Part shown: in pieces, positions 53,997-64,000 of the stretch | How positions within the stretch are numbered: the first letter of the stretch is position 1 | How the letters are laid out: every line of letters starts with the position of its first letter | Source: Psococerastis gibbosa | Taxonomy: Eukaryota > Arthropoda > Insecta > Psocodea > Psocidae | Assembly (NCBI GenBank): GCA_963971405.1 | Contig: OZ020491.1 | Span: forward strand, 28,323,019 to 28,387,018 | Length of the DNA stretch: 64,000 bases | Reading direction: 5' to 3' | Translations under genes and position numbers: made by a program | The notes under the pieces: generated by a model | Told to the model about the DNA's origin: nothing | Databases searched by the model: none | Seen by the model: only the letters and a program-made list of their open reading frames with translations

Positions 53997-54140
53997 TTGT
54001 TTTCGTATGAATTTTTGACCATTGGCAAACAGGTGTACATTCTCGATGTCAACCTACACCAGCTACAAGCGGTAGTGGACATGTTGAGACAAGCTTACCA
54101 TTAAGGCAATGAAACAGGCGAAGGAGCCATGACTTACCCA
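53997..54140 (+). repeat. RepX copy directly behind a HINE-like end
   Basis: Reads tttttgaccattggcaaaca, gatgtcaacctacaccagct and caatgaaacaggcgaag. Confidence 0.65.
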
Positions 54141-54461
54141 CGTCTTGTGAGTCTTAGGTTCTGTCCTATAGTGGGGTCTAGAAGTTTGACTGTTATTGCA
54201 GTCGTGTCCCACGAGTTGCAACTGGAAGCAACTGCAATAACAGTCGGGTCTGAGTCGTGATAGTTAAATTGCAACATGTTTCTACTATGCGATCATTTAA
54301 TAATATATAAAAATTTTATGGTGTGTGAAGGTGTTAGAGCAAATAAAACCCCCCCTATACGCGTCTTTTTTAATACATTTAGAACTCTCACAATTTTACA
54401 TCCCATAGATGAAATACTATACAGTTACAAATATTTTCACAGCCTGATTTACGTGACGTTG

Positions 54462-54500
54462 CCATGATGATCGCCGATCGTCGATAGAAGGGGTATTCAA
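54462..54500 (+). pseudogene. Very short LINE tail piece
   Basis: ttgccatgatgatcgccgat followed by cgtcgatagaagg is the final ~40 bases of the LINE seen at 6790-7385 and 26660-27065. Confidence 0.5.
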
Positions 54501-54524
54501 AAACGAATTGCTTCCACATGTATT

Positions 54525-54640
54525 TGAGCGGAAAACTGGTATACGTCCTCGATGTCAACCTACACCGGCTACAAGCGATAATGAACAAGTTATGACAAGC
54601 TTACCATTGACATGTAACAAACCGTCCAGCTTGCCTTAAC
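54525..54640 (+). repeat. RepX copy
   Basis: Reads aaaactggtatacgtcctcg through ctacaagcgataatgaacaa to gcttaccattgacatg. Confidence 0.65.
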
Positions 54641-55115
54641 CAAGTTCGGGCAACTACATGTCTCAGGTACAGGTTATTTTGTCTTTTATAAATCTTCACT
54701 TTCTTCCAAAAAAACCATGGGAAATTCAATGCTCATGACCACCGTACTTAGCTAATGGTTTCAAAGTGCATCTGATTCTTAATTTTTAACTGTCTGACTA
54801 CTTCCCACTCTTTTAACACCGAACGGGTTCTATTGCTTTCTATATCGCTGGCGGCCAAAATTAAATACTGTTCATAATAATGCCATTATGCTAAATAGAA
54901 CGGTTAATAAGTACCAGGATTATTAAGATAATTATAGGCTATAGATAATTTGGCACCTTGGGGGGAATATTTTTAGCCTAGAGATTATGTTACTATGCCT
55001 ACTCAGTGCCGGATTTACCTATAGGTAATGTGTGCACGAGCCCCCCCCCCAAAAAAAAAAAAATTGGCCCGCCACAGACAACGACATTATTACAAAAAAT
55101 ATTTTGAGATGTTTG

Positions 55116-55147
<32 letters not shown>

Positions 55148-55339
55148 ATAATAATAATATGTATAATATATAAAATATCATATGTTTCAAAAATTAAAGA
55201 AATTGATTAAATTCCGAAATTGGAGGAATTTTTTTTTTTTTGTATTTTGTATTGTATTTTTTTAAAGATAATAATTTATAAACAGTGACTTTTCACGTAT
55301 ATAATCGATTTTAAAAAAAAACTACAATAATACCTTATT
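54641..55339. other. AT-rich; hAT-like end and (TA)n
   Basis: cagtgccggatttacctata at 54995 is hAT-end-like and is followed by a C run and an A run; no partner was found. A (TA)n microsatellite lies at 55121-55147. No gene. Confidence 0.45.
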
Positions 55340-55695
55340 AAATATGATGCATGAAGTAGTCTTCTACAACTTAAATGAGCCAAATCTTTAATAACTTAAT
55401 AAATTGCTTAGTTAATTAAATAAATAATAAAAAGTAATCAATTTCGGGCTGCCAATTTCCTAAGGTATGTACACTTTTTTCTTTACTTAGGAGTGTTAAA
55501 TTTCCGGGCTGCCAATTTCCTACGGGATGTACACTCTTAAGAGTGTTAAATTTGGGACTGCCAATTTCCTACGGGTTGTACACTCTTAATAAGAGTGTTA
55601 AATTTCGGACTGTCAATTTCCTACGGGATGTACACCCTTAATAAGAGTGTTAAATTTCGGGCTGCCCATTTCTTACGGGATGCACACTCTTAAAT
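55340..55695. repeat. TTAA-element right end with terminal segment amplified five-fold
   Basis: 55345-55475 is homologous to 22060-22196, the right end of the TTAA-flanked element. The last ~55 bases (gctgccaatttcctacggga, tgtacactcttaa) then recur about five times to 55695. Units are joined by ttaagagtgttaaatttc or ttaataagagtgttaaattt, so each junction contains a palindrome centred on TTAA. The matching left end was not found. Confidence 0.65.
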
Positions 55696-55788
55696 ACGAG
55701 GTTAAAAATCACTGTATACATGACTGAGATTACAAGAGGCTACATAAATAATTAGATTACTCGTGACTTCGTGGTATTTCAATTTAAT

Positions 55789-56232
55789 AAACAAAAAATA
55801 ACAAAAACTTAGAGTTTTAGAAAAACTTGTCATAACAACCCGAATTAGGAAAGCCCAAATAATCGTTAAGAAATTAACTTTGTCTAAGAAACTCACTTTT
55901 GTTAGTATAAAACCCTGAGCGCTTTCGGCAAGAACTGCCATCTACAGAGGGAGACCCACTAGCACAGTTACACCTTATCTGCGATTTGAGGCAAATGTCA
56001 TTTGCATCTTCTCCTCGAGTTGAGCAAGTCTCAAATCGCAGATAAGGTGTAACTGTGCTAGTGGGTTTCCCTCTGTAGATGGCAGTTCTTGCCGAAAGCG
56101 CTCAGGGTTTTATACTAACACAAGTGGGTTTCTTAGACAAAGTTAATTTCTTAACGATTATTTGGGTTTTACTAATTCGGGTTGTTATGACAAGTTTTTC
56201 TAAAACTCTAAGTTTTTGTTATTTTTTGTTTA
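55789..56232. mobile_element. Foldback element: 202-bp arms, 39-bp spacer
   Basis: 55789-55990 is mirrored by 56030-56232 with only about ten differences by eye. Both arms carry an open frame starting MAVLAESAQGFILT, which is why the same small peptide appears on both strands; it has no known domain. A third, solo arm lies at 32059-32183. It could be a DNA foldback transposon end pair or a template-switch product. Confidence 0.75.
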
Positions 56233-56462
56233 TATACAAGAGGCTAAACGAATGTTGGACATTATGTAGTATACTGTGTATGGGGAGGTGTTATTATAAA
56301 ATCAATCGAGCTTCGTGCAGCACGCTACCCCTATCGCTGACTGTTGATTGCATATTTTGTAATCTATACAGAATATCACTTTAATCACTTCACACATTCT
56401 CGGTATTTTTCAAACTTTTTCTTGTCTTCCAAATGCACTAAGAGCGGCGAGAACTTACAATA
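56233..56462. other. Linker
   Basis: Nothing recognised. Confidence 0.4.
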
Positions 56463-56624
56463 GGCGCCCATTCCACATACGTCAATCGTTAATGAAAAAT
56501 TGAAAAATGACGTTTTAGCAGACATTAAAGACATACTATAAATTCTGCTACCACGTCAATTTACGTCATTTTTACGTCATTTTTCAATTTTTCATTGACG
56601 ATTGACATGTGTGGAATGGGCGCC
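56463..56624. mobile_element. MITE-1, 162 bp
   Basis: Ends ggcgcccattccacatacgt and the complement tgtgtggaatgggcgcc. ATA duplication at 56460-56462 and 56625-56627. The loop gcagacattaaagacatact matches the other copies. Confidence 0.8.
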
Positions 56625-56689
56625 ATAATATACACTATATTATTAATATATTGGATATAATAATTGATTGGATTGATTTTTTATTTTGA

Positions 56690-57045
56690 TTGACGTAGCC
56701 ATAAATTCTCCAGTAAACAGGCTCACTCATTTACTAAATGATCATGACACCTTAGATCCGTTTATGCAAAGCTTAGAATTATACAGAGGAACTTGTAACC
56801 AAATTATATTGTAAGAATGGTAGTTAGGATATATTTATATATTACGTTGTTCTTTGGTAGTTAGGTAGGTTTTTTTTTATATAAATTTAAATTATTTAAT
56901 AAGAAGTTACAATAGGCTATAAACAGTAGGAATTTTTGTTGTTGTTTTTTCGCTTTATATTATGTAATATTTATACACATAAGGGCTACGGCTGTGTGAT
57001 GTAATAAAAATTTTTTCTATTCTATTCTATTCTATTCTATATTCA
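56690..57045 (+). pseudogene. LINE C-terminal end with (TTCTA)n tail
   Basis: The frame reads DVAINSPVNRLTHLLND, HDTLDPFMQSLELYRG, TCNQIIL then stop at about 56815. This is the S-P-x-N-R-x-x-x-L-x-N...D-x-F-x-x-S-L end of Jockey/CR1-type ORF2. A 3' UTR of about 200 bases ends in (TTCTA)n at 57015-57045, a LINE-style simple-repeat tail. Heavily 5'-truncated. Confidence 0.65.
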
Positions 57046-57813
57046 TACCAACAGCAATTACAATGTAATAAAACAAAAAAACAAAATAGTCAATACTAAT
57101 AATGCAAATACCGCAAGGCCCGTGTGGACTTTGACGTGTTGGTTACTTATCTAAACTAATAAAAACAAATAAAAAAAAATGTTAAAATGCTAAAATAAAA
57201 ACAAACACACAATGTAGACAAGGACTTGGAAATTGGGGGGGGGGGCGTCGTAGTGGGAATTAAAACTTACAAGAGAGCATGTAGTAAGTGAATCAACTCT
57301 TAACTTCTGTTTGCAACCATTTGTCTAAATGTTTTTTTTGAATATTGCTAAATTTTTTGCTGTTTTAATTTCCATGAACCAACTTGTGTTGTAGGGATCC
57401 AGTAATGGCCAACGTTTATGGTAAACATACTCGTAAATATGTAGCATTATAGTAAAATTTATTCCATACACACGGGTTTAGAAAATTACAGAAGCATATT
57501 GCTAAAAACAAACTGGTTTCTCATCTAAAACTAGTAATACGTAAATCATTTGCCAGGTCTGAAGACCTACACTTTCCCAATTTTCTCTAAAACCTCATTT
57601 AGGTTTGTCATTTATGGGCTAAACCTGAATTTTATGGCTCATAATCACCAAACTAGCCAGTGATGTTTATTTTCTTTTAAATTCTATAAGATTTGACTCA
57701 TTTTGTAATTTTCTGAGAAGCCGATTAAATTCTATAAGATTTGACTCATTTTGTAATTTTCTGAGAAAAACTATTTTAGGTTTTCACTGGGAGATTCACC
57801 TACCTATGGATTA
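57046..57813. other. AT-rich stretch with a 55-bp direct duplication
   Basis: aaattctataagatttgact followed by cattttgtaattttctgaga occurs at about 57677 and again at about 57727. A G run is at 57234-57246. No gene. Confidence 0.5.
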
Positions 57814-58004
57814 CAAGAGCGGATTCAGCAGAAAATTTAGGGGGGGGGGTCACAAGTTTTATGGAAGTTTAAAAAGTAATTTTTCTGGTCGAATATTTGA
57901 ATTTTATTCAATTTTTCTTAAAAAAAATTTACCATCATATGAATTTACTCATTTAGGGGGGTGGGTTCATGACCCCCCTGACTTCCCCTGTGGATCTGTC
58001 ATTG
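57814..58004. mobile_element. hAT-like MITE of the caagggcggat family
   Basis: Starts caagagcggattcagcag, then a G run and tcacaagttt. It ends gttcatgacccccctgact, later tggatctgtcattg. It parallels 32495-32627, but no 8-bp duplication remains. Confidence 0.55.
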
Positions 58005-58724
58005 CCATTGAAACGGCGACCAATGAAATGAAATGAAAAACGACTTTATTGAAAAAATAACAAAAGGCGAACAATAACAATGTTCAACTTCCGGATTATT
58101 TCTTCACTACTTTTCATTTCATGACCCCCCAAGTCTAAAACCTAAAACCATCCCCTCTCCCCTCAAAAGGCTGCAAACAATATACTATATACAGTATATA
58201 TACAGTACATAATATATAAACTGTGAAATTTGACTTTATACTGAAAAAGCGTAAGTGTCCGATTGGTACCTAAGGTTTTGTGTGGAAAAACACTGTATTG
58301 TAATCAATACCTTTAGATTTCAGAATGATACAGTATGATACACGTAGCTTGAAGTGTTTAATAGAAATTCAATTTAAAATAAGATACGGATTTAATTCTA
58401 AGGTTAAACGTGATGGAACGTCGAAAAGATTCCAATACGCCTGTCAATTCAGCTCGGTTTTTGTAGTGCCCTCTGTGCTTTGTTTAAAATATATTTGAAT
58501 TACAAGGAAGAAAAAAGGTTATAGCAGTGTCATTTAATTGAAAAATGTATTGATGAAAATACGTTTGGGAGTTTTGCGCTAAAGCTGTGGGGTTACGTTA
58601 TGCACAGTCTAGTTTGTCGAGACCTGGATTATGAAATGGAAGTTGAGGGTTCGGGACATGGTATGGAATGGAAAAATCTTCTGCGGGCCATTCAACCCTG
58701 CAACTCCCCGTGGTGTGTATACAC
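58005..58724. other. No feature recognised
   Basis: AT-rich non-coding stretch. Confidence 0.4.
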
Positions 58725-58893
58725 ATATAAATAAATTTGTTTTTATTGGCATACGAAAAATTCAATGAATGTATCAGAATAACCTCTTCAGTCGCTTCTG
58801 TAGGTAATACCTGCGTTGAGTTACGACAGGTCACCGATCGCATGATGTGTAGAGACTCGCACAAGTACGAACAAGCTACCACTATGCTATTGA
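58725..58893 (-). mobile_element. SINE-C, reverse copy
   Basis: Complement of the 30726-30906 element: aacctcttcagtcgcttctg, gttgagttacgacaggtcac, gactcgcacaagtacgaaca and the A-box complement ccactatgcta. Confidence 0.75.
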
Positions 58894-59017
58894 AGGCCTT
58901 GTCCGTCCAACTAACCCTTTCTTACTCATGATCGAAGCTGGCGCCAAGCGCTGTAATTTAGAAATAGCCTATTTCCTATTTCAATCAATTTATGATTCTA
59001 ACGACGTAATCCCAAAT

Positions 59018-59536
59018 CAGGGACGCAACAACAGGGGGGGCGGTGGGTACATTGCCCCCCCCCCTGGAAACCAATTGCCCCCCTGGAAATTATTGCCATC
59101 CCACCCCCCCCCCCCAAAAAAAAGCCTAAATTTTGAAATAGCATTAAAAAGGTTTTGGTTCCTCATAAGTTGTGATAATCAAAGCTATTTCGAATTTATT
59201 CGCGCGTCTTTTCTTACCCTCGAATCTCGATCATTGACTCGATCGAGTTGCACGTGTCAATAGCTATAGTAGTGACTAGTGAACGTGTTTTTGGTTTTGC
59301 CACGATTTGTTATTGTTTACAATTTTATTTTTTACGTTCAATTGGACATGGACAAAGTGATAGCGGAATTCATTAGTGCCAATGAGTACCGACACATGGT
59401 TTTTGGCAATATCTAGGTAAGGGTGAGTGTGATATAATTTCTTAATATAGCCTATTTAAACATTCTACAGTATAGTATAATTTGTGGTTTCTTGCCCCCC
59501 CCCCCCCCCTGGAAAGAGTCCGTTGTGGCGTCCCTG
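59018..59536. mobile_element. Non-autonomous hAT-like element, 519 bp
   Basis: Terminal repeats cagggacgcaacaac and gttgtggcgtccctg, flanked by a perfect tcccaaat duplication (59010-59017, 59537-59544). C runs lie at both subterminal regions (59055-59064 and 59496-59510, plus 59103-59115). The interior includes a short frame starting MDKVIAEFISANEYR at about 59348; whether this is a transposase relic or captured sequence cannot be told. Confidence 0.85.
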
Positions 59537-59544
59537 TCCCAAAT

Positions 59545-60510
59545 ATAGCAGTGCTCAAGAGATAAATAATAGTCTTTACCATGCCTAACCTTCCAATGGG
59601 TAGTAGTTTACCTAAGGGTTTTTTTTGTGAGCAGATAATAATAAAAGTGAGTGAAAAAATAAGAAAACATTCAAAAAAATATGTCAACATCTAAGAAAGA
59701 AGAAAGAAAGAAATATATTTATCATACAATACAACATGAAATTAATTATGCAACAAACCCACTAAGAAATTAACAATGTTCCTACTAAATATATATAGGG
59801 CCTATGTATAAATTCCTCCGTGGGCACCTCATTCAAAACCTCTAAATACCTTACATAACGCAGCATGAAAAGAAAATACGAAAAAAATTGCCAGCCAGCA
59901 GCAAAATGAAGCCTAAAGGACTAAAGATAAGAAAATATAGATATGCTAAACAAAAAATTTCAACACTTAAAAACACAAATCACCATACAAATATTTAAAA
60001 CATCGCTGTTAATTTATTGCACGTCCAAACCATTTAAATCATAATAATTAAAACAATTTTCTACACGTTACTAGTCATGCTTTAAAAGTTTTTTATATTC
60101 TTTTTTCTCCGAGTGGAAGACAGGGGCAGGTGTGAAAGAGATTAGTAGAAGATAGAAGGAAGTTAGAAGAGCTTAGAATAATTAATTTGAAGGGACCAAT
60201 AAATTAGGCGAGTCGAAACTATCAATTTTCGACTGATGCAGGTAGCGGGTTTGATCTTTATCGGCTTAGTTATTAGGTGGCTATGGTTGATGCAAACTGC
60301 TTTAGTCAGCTCGTGGGGTCTTATTTGTGTGTCTTTTTAAGGCGAACTTCTCCAAAAAAAATTAGAGACAAAAGAGGGCTGAGTAATTTTTACTATGCTA
60401 ATTAATTCCTCGTGCCACAATGACTTGATATGAAATTGATATGAAAAATGCATTAAAAAATACAAACTTTTGTAGTAAATGTGTATTTTCGCACTTCAGT
60501 GGGCATACTG
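59545..60510. other. AT-rich non-coding stretch
   Basis: An (AAAG)n-like run lies at 59696-59712. No gene or shared repeat recognised. Confidence 0.45.
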
Positions 60511-60930
60511 GGCGATTATTTTTAATCTTAAGGCTGAGTGTTCAAAATGTTTTGTAAACAAGAAATTTCGCTGATTTTTTGACGAAAATAATTTATTGCT
60601 CATTCCACAGATACAAAGATAACAAAGTGAACAGATAAAAAACTCATAAAAAATCCAAGTTATCGCTGGAAGTTTATATTTTCTGAATTGAAATATTATT
60701 ACCTTAAAAAAAATTGGAAAAAGAGCCTTAAACCCATTTTGTAGCACAGTTATAAATCTGTAAGGGAAATAGACAGCTTTCTGTGAAAGCTCGTATTTTT
60801 TAAGATTTTTTCATCTGTTCCCTTTTATATCTTTGTGGCTGTGGAACGAGCAATTAATTAATTTCGTCCAAAAAGTACGATAATTTCTTGTTTACAAAAC
60901 ATTTTGAACACTCAGGCTTAATCCGGGATT
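60511..60930. mobile_element. Older inner inverted repeat within the palindrome arm
   Basis: ggctgagtgttcaaaatgtt then ttgtaaacaagaaat at about 60530 is mirrored by atttcttgtttacaaaacat and tttgaacactcaggctta at about 60883-60925. The flanks towards the middle are diverged mirrors as well (cattccacagatacaaag and ctttgtggctgtggaacgag). It starts with ggcgattatttttaatc, an end shared with 26245. An old foldback element seems to form part of the giant palindrome. Confidence 0.55.
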
Positions 60931-61888
60931 AAAAAAGTTAAGATAATTTTACAATGAATAGTGCTATTCCATATTGTTTTGTTAACATTTTTAACCCCAG
61001 GAATAGGTTAACACTAACAGGCATAGTAGGATAGTTGAAGAACACGATAAAGTGTATTAAACACTATAAACAGATTTAATAAAGTAGTCGCAGCCTAGTC
61101 TAAATCTGTAGGGTAAATAGTCTCCTTTTATAGAAAGGTTATATAGGCAATTTTTCACCAATTTTTCTTTGCTTTGTGGCTGGGTGGAATAAATTAACTT
61201 GATCAAACATTAATGGCCATTCTTCTATTATTAGTGAATATTTCATAAACCTCAGCTTCAAGTTAACTATACAATACAATATTTACAATACAATACAAAC
61301 TTCAATGAAATTGGGTATTTGTACCTTATTTACATCATCCAATTAATAAGTAATATCGACCGTAGAGTCTCAAAACTTACTATAGGGCCCCCTGGCCTAT
61401 AGTTGGTATTTGGTAAGAAAATGTAGTTTACTTATTACCATAGTTTACAGCAGAAATATTCTTTTCTGTACTTTCGCCCTTTTGAAATATTACCATAAAA
61501 ACATTTCAAAGTTATTTATCGGCCCCCTTCATCGGTGGATTTAGGCTAACGTTTTCAAAAGCACTCGTAAGAATGAGCTTTTCCTAAGGATATATTTTAA
61601 AAGAAGGATGCACCTTTTACGAAGACAATCAACATTAAGCTAGCCCCCCCCCCCCCCTCCCAAACAAATCCTTATGCGTATGGCCCTTGCTAACCTCTAT
61701 CTGCAGCTTAGACGTTTTTTAATGTTGTCAATTTTGGGCCAATTTCTTTAGCAATATCATTAAAACTAACGTTTAAGTATTACTAACTATATCATAAACT
61801 ACAGGGCCCTTTTTAGGATGTTTTATATTTGGATTTATCTGTTATTTCCGTCTAATACGGTACCCAACACTATTATGAGTGTACAGTA
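60649..61888. repeat. Giant palindrome, left arm (at least 1.24 kb)
   Basis: Mirrored by 61924-62340 and, after the gap, completely by 62761-64000. The two arms agree almost base for base apart from homopolymer length (14 C here, 13 and 11 G in the copies). No gene is contained. Confidence 0.9.
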
Positions 61889-61923
61889 GGAAAGTGTTAG
61901 CCCGAAATTTAACTGTACTTTTT
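61889..61923. repeat. Palindrome spacer, 35 nt
   Basis: Single-copy centre (ggaaagtgttagcccgaaat and onward) between the arms. The same spacer reappears at 62726-62760. Confidence 0.85.
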
Positions 61924-62340
61924 TACTGTACACTCATAATAGTGTTGGGTACCGTATTAGACGGAAATAACAGATAAATCCAAATATAAAACATCCTAAA
62001 AAGGGCCCTGTAGTTTATGATATAGTTAGTAATACTTAAACGTTAGTTTTAATGATATTGCTAAAGAAATTGGCCCAAAATTGACAACATTAAAAAACGT
62101 CTAAGCTGCAGATAGAGGTTAGCAAGGGCCATACGCATAAGGATTTGTTTGGGAGGGGGGGGGGGGGCTAGCTTAATGTTGATTGTCTTCGTAAAAGGTG
62201 CATCCTTCTTTTAAAATATATCCTTAGGAAAAGCTCATTCTTACGAGTGCTTTTGAAAACGTTAGCCTAAATCCACCGATGAAGGGGGCCGATAAATAAC
62301 TTTGAAATGTTTTTATGGTAATATTTCAAAAGGGCGAAAG
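61924..62340. repeat. Giant palindrome, right arm, cut by gap
   Basis: Complement of 61888 leftward as far as the gap; ends in aaaagggcgaaag exactly where the N run begins. Confidence 0.9.
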
Positions 62341-62540
62341 NNNNNNNNNNNNNNNNNNNNNNNNNNNNNNNNNNNNNNNNNNNNNNNNNNNNNNNNNNNN
62401 NNNNNNNNNNNNNNNNNNNNNNNNNNNNNNNNNNNNNNNNNNNNNNNNNNNNNNNNNNNNNNNNNNNNNNNNNNNNNNNNNNNNNNNNNNNNNNNNNNNN
62501 NNNNNNNNNNNNNNNNNNNNNNNNNNNNNNNNNNNNNNNN
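62341..62540. other. Assembly gap, 200 N
   Basis: A round-number N run. Small open frames crossing it are artefacts. Confidence 0.99.
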
Positions 62541-64000
62541 AGCTTATAGACGTTTTTTAATGTTGTCATTTTGGGCCAATTTCTTTAGCAATATCATTAA
62601 AACTAACGTTTAAGTATTACTAACTATATCATAAACTACAGGGCCCTTTTTAGGATGTTTTATATTTGGATTTATCTGTTATTTCCGTCTAATACGGTAC
62701 CCAACACTATTATGAGTGTACAGTAGGAAAGTGTTAGCCCGAAATTTAACTGTACTTTTTTACTGTACACTCATAATAGTGTTGGGTACCGTATTAGACG
62801 GAAATAACAGATAAATCCAAATATAAAACATCCTAAAAAGGGCCCTGTAGTTTATGATATAGTTAGTAATACTTAAACGTTAGTTTTAATGATATTGCTA
62901 AAGAAATTGGCCCAAAATTGACAACATTAAAAAACGTCTAAGCTGCAGATAGAGGTTAGCAAGGGCCATACGCATAAGGATTTGTTTGGGAGGGGGGGGG
63001 GGCTAGCTTAATGTTGATTGTCTTCGTAAAAGGTGCATCCTTCTTTTAAAATATATCCTTAGGAAAAGCTCATTCTTACGAGTGCTTTTGAAAACGTTAG
63101 CCTAAATCCACCGATGAAGGGGGCCGATAAATAACTTTGAAATGTTTTTATGGTAATATTTCAAAAGGGCGAAAGTACAGAAAAGAATATTTCTGCTGTA
63201 AACTATGGTAATAAGTAAACTACATTTTCTTACCAAATACCAACTATAGGCCAGGGGGCCCTATAGTAAGTTTTGAGACTCTACGGTCGATATTACTTAT
63301 TAATTGGATGATGTAAATAAGGTACAAATACCCAATTTCATTGAAGTTTGTATTGTATTGTAAATATTGTATTGTATAGTTAACTTGAAGCTGAGGTTTA
63401 TGAAATATTCACTAATAATAGAAGAATGGCCATTAATGTTTGATCAAGTTAATTTATTCCACCCAGCCACAAAGCAAAGAAAAATTGGTGAAAAATTGCC
63501 TATATAACCTTTCTATAAAAGGAGACTATTTACCCTACAGATTTAGACTAGGCTGCGACTACTTTATTAAATCTGTTTATAGTGTTTAATACACTTTATC
63601 GTGTTCTTCAACTATCCTACTATGCCTGTTAGTGTTAACCTATTCCTGGGGTTAAAAATGTTAACAAAACAATATGGAATAGCACTATTCATTGTAAAAT
63701 TATCTTAACTTTTTTAATCCCGGATTAAGCCTGAGTGTTCAAAATGTTTTGTAAACAAGAAATTATCGTACTTTTTGGACGAAATTAATTAATTGCTCGT
63801 TCCACAGCCACAAAGATATAAAAGGGAACAGATGAAAAAATCTTAAAAAATACGAGCTTTCACAGAAAGCTGTCTATTTCCCTTACAGATTTATAACTGT
63901 GCTACAAAATGGGTTTAAGGCTCTTTTTCCAATTTTTTTTAAGGTAATAATATTTCAATTCAGAAAATATAAACTTCCAGCGATAACTTGGATTTTTTAT
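62541..64000. repeat. Repeated palindrome centre and full right arm
   Basis: 62541-63175 repeats 61706-62340 (end of left arm, spacer, start of right arm). The right arm continues from 62761 to the window end, mirroring the left arm back to 60649. The first bases after the gap carry two small differences (agcttatagacg against agcttagacg; gtcattttgg against gtcaattttgg), as expected for a poor contig end. Confidence 0.9.

Noticed and set aside
55702..56384. Apparent pair of divergent homologous genes (MAVLAESAQG...)
   Set aside because: The similarity is at DNA level over the whole arm of an inverted repeat, including parts outside the frame. No domain is recognised.
62267..62613. Open frames crossing the N gap
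   Set aside because: They consist mostly of undefined residues and the flanks are palindrome sequence.

Overview
The window looks like repeat-rich, non-coding eukaryotic DNA, most likely from an arthropod or another invertebrate. The evidence is AT-rich sequence with no operon structure, tRNA-headed SINEs, tails of several non-LTR retrotransposons, DNA-transposon MITEs with intact target-site duplications, a Ty3/Gypsy element, and many G or C homopolymers of 8-17 bases. The species cannot be named from this sequence, and I found no convincing host gene exon. Almost everything recognisable is mobile-element sequence in various states of decay.

The only real protein-coding unit is a nearly complete, very young Ty3/Gypsy LTR retrotransposon at 43848-51645. 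Its 1041-bp LTRs show no difference by eye and it is flanked by a TATG duplication. Behind the 5' LTR lie a primer-binding site and a long leader with three tandem ~120-bp repeats. Next comes gag (zinc knuckle), then pol in the -1 frame: protease, reverse transcriptase, RNase H and integrase with a GPY module. A GGGAAAC slippery heptamer followed by a bulged hairpin around the gag stop is the likely -1 frameshift signal. One extra T in an 8-T run splits pol just before the reverse transcriptase FVDD box. There is no env.

The left flank (1-43.8 kb) is a mosaic. It holds LINE 3'-end fragments (1.3, 4, 5, 6-7.4, 11.1, 21.5, 26.7, 29.7-31, 33.3 and 38 kb) and three tRNA-headed SINE families. It also holds Tourist/Harbinger-like palindromic MITEs with 3-bp TSDs, hAT-like MITEs with 8-bp TSDs, a TTAA-flanked element, and Penelope-like fragments carrying a hammerhead-like core. 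A ~0.87-kb family with GTCT repeats, subterminal inverted repeats and a 3' hairpin (HINE/DINE-like) recurs throughout. Many copies are nested, which gives relative ages.

The right flank (51.6-64 kb) holds more of the same, a 444-bp inverted repeat at 56.0 kb and a tandemly amplified TTAA-element end at 55.4-55.7 kb. It ends in a giant palindrome with arms of at least 1.24 kb that runs off the window. The palindrome centre appears twice, on either side of a 200-N gap, which looks like two unmerged contig ends.
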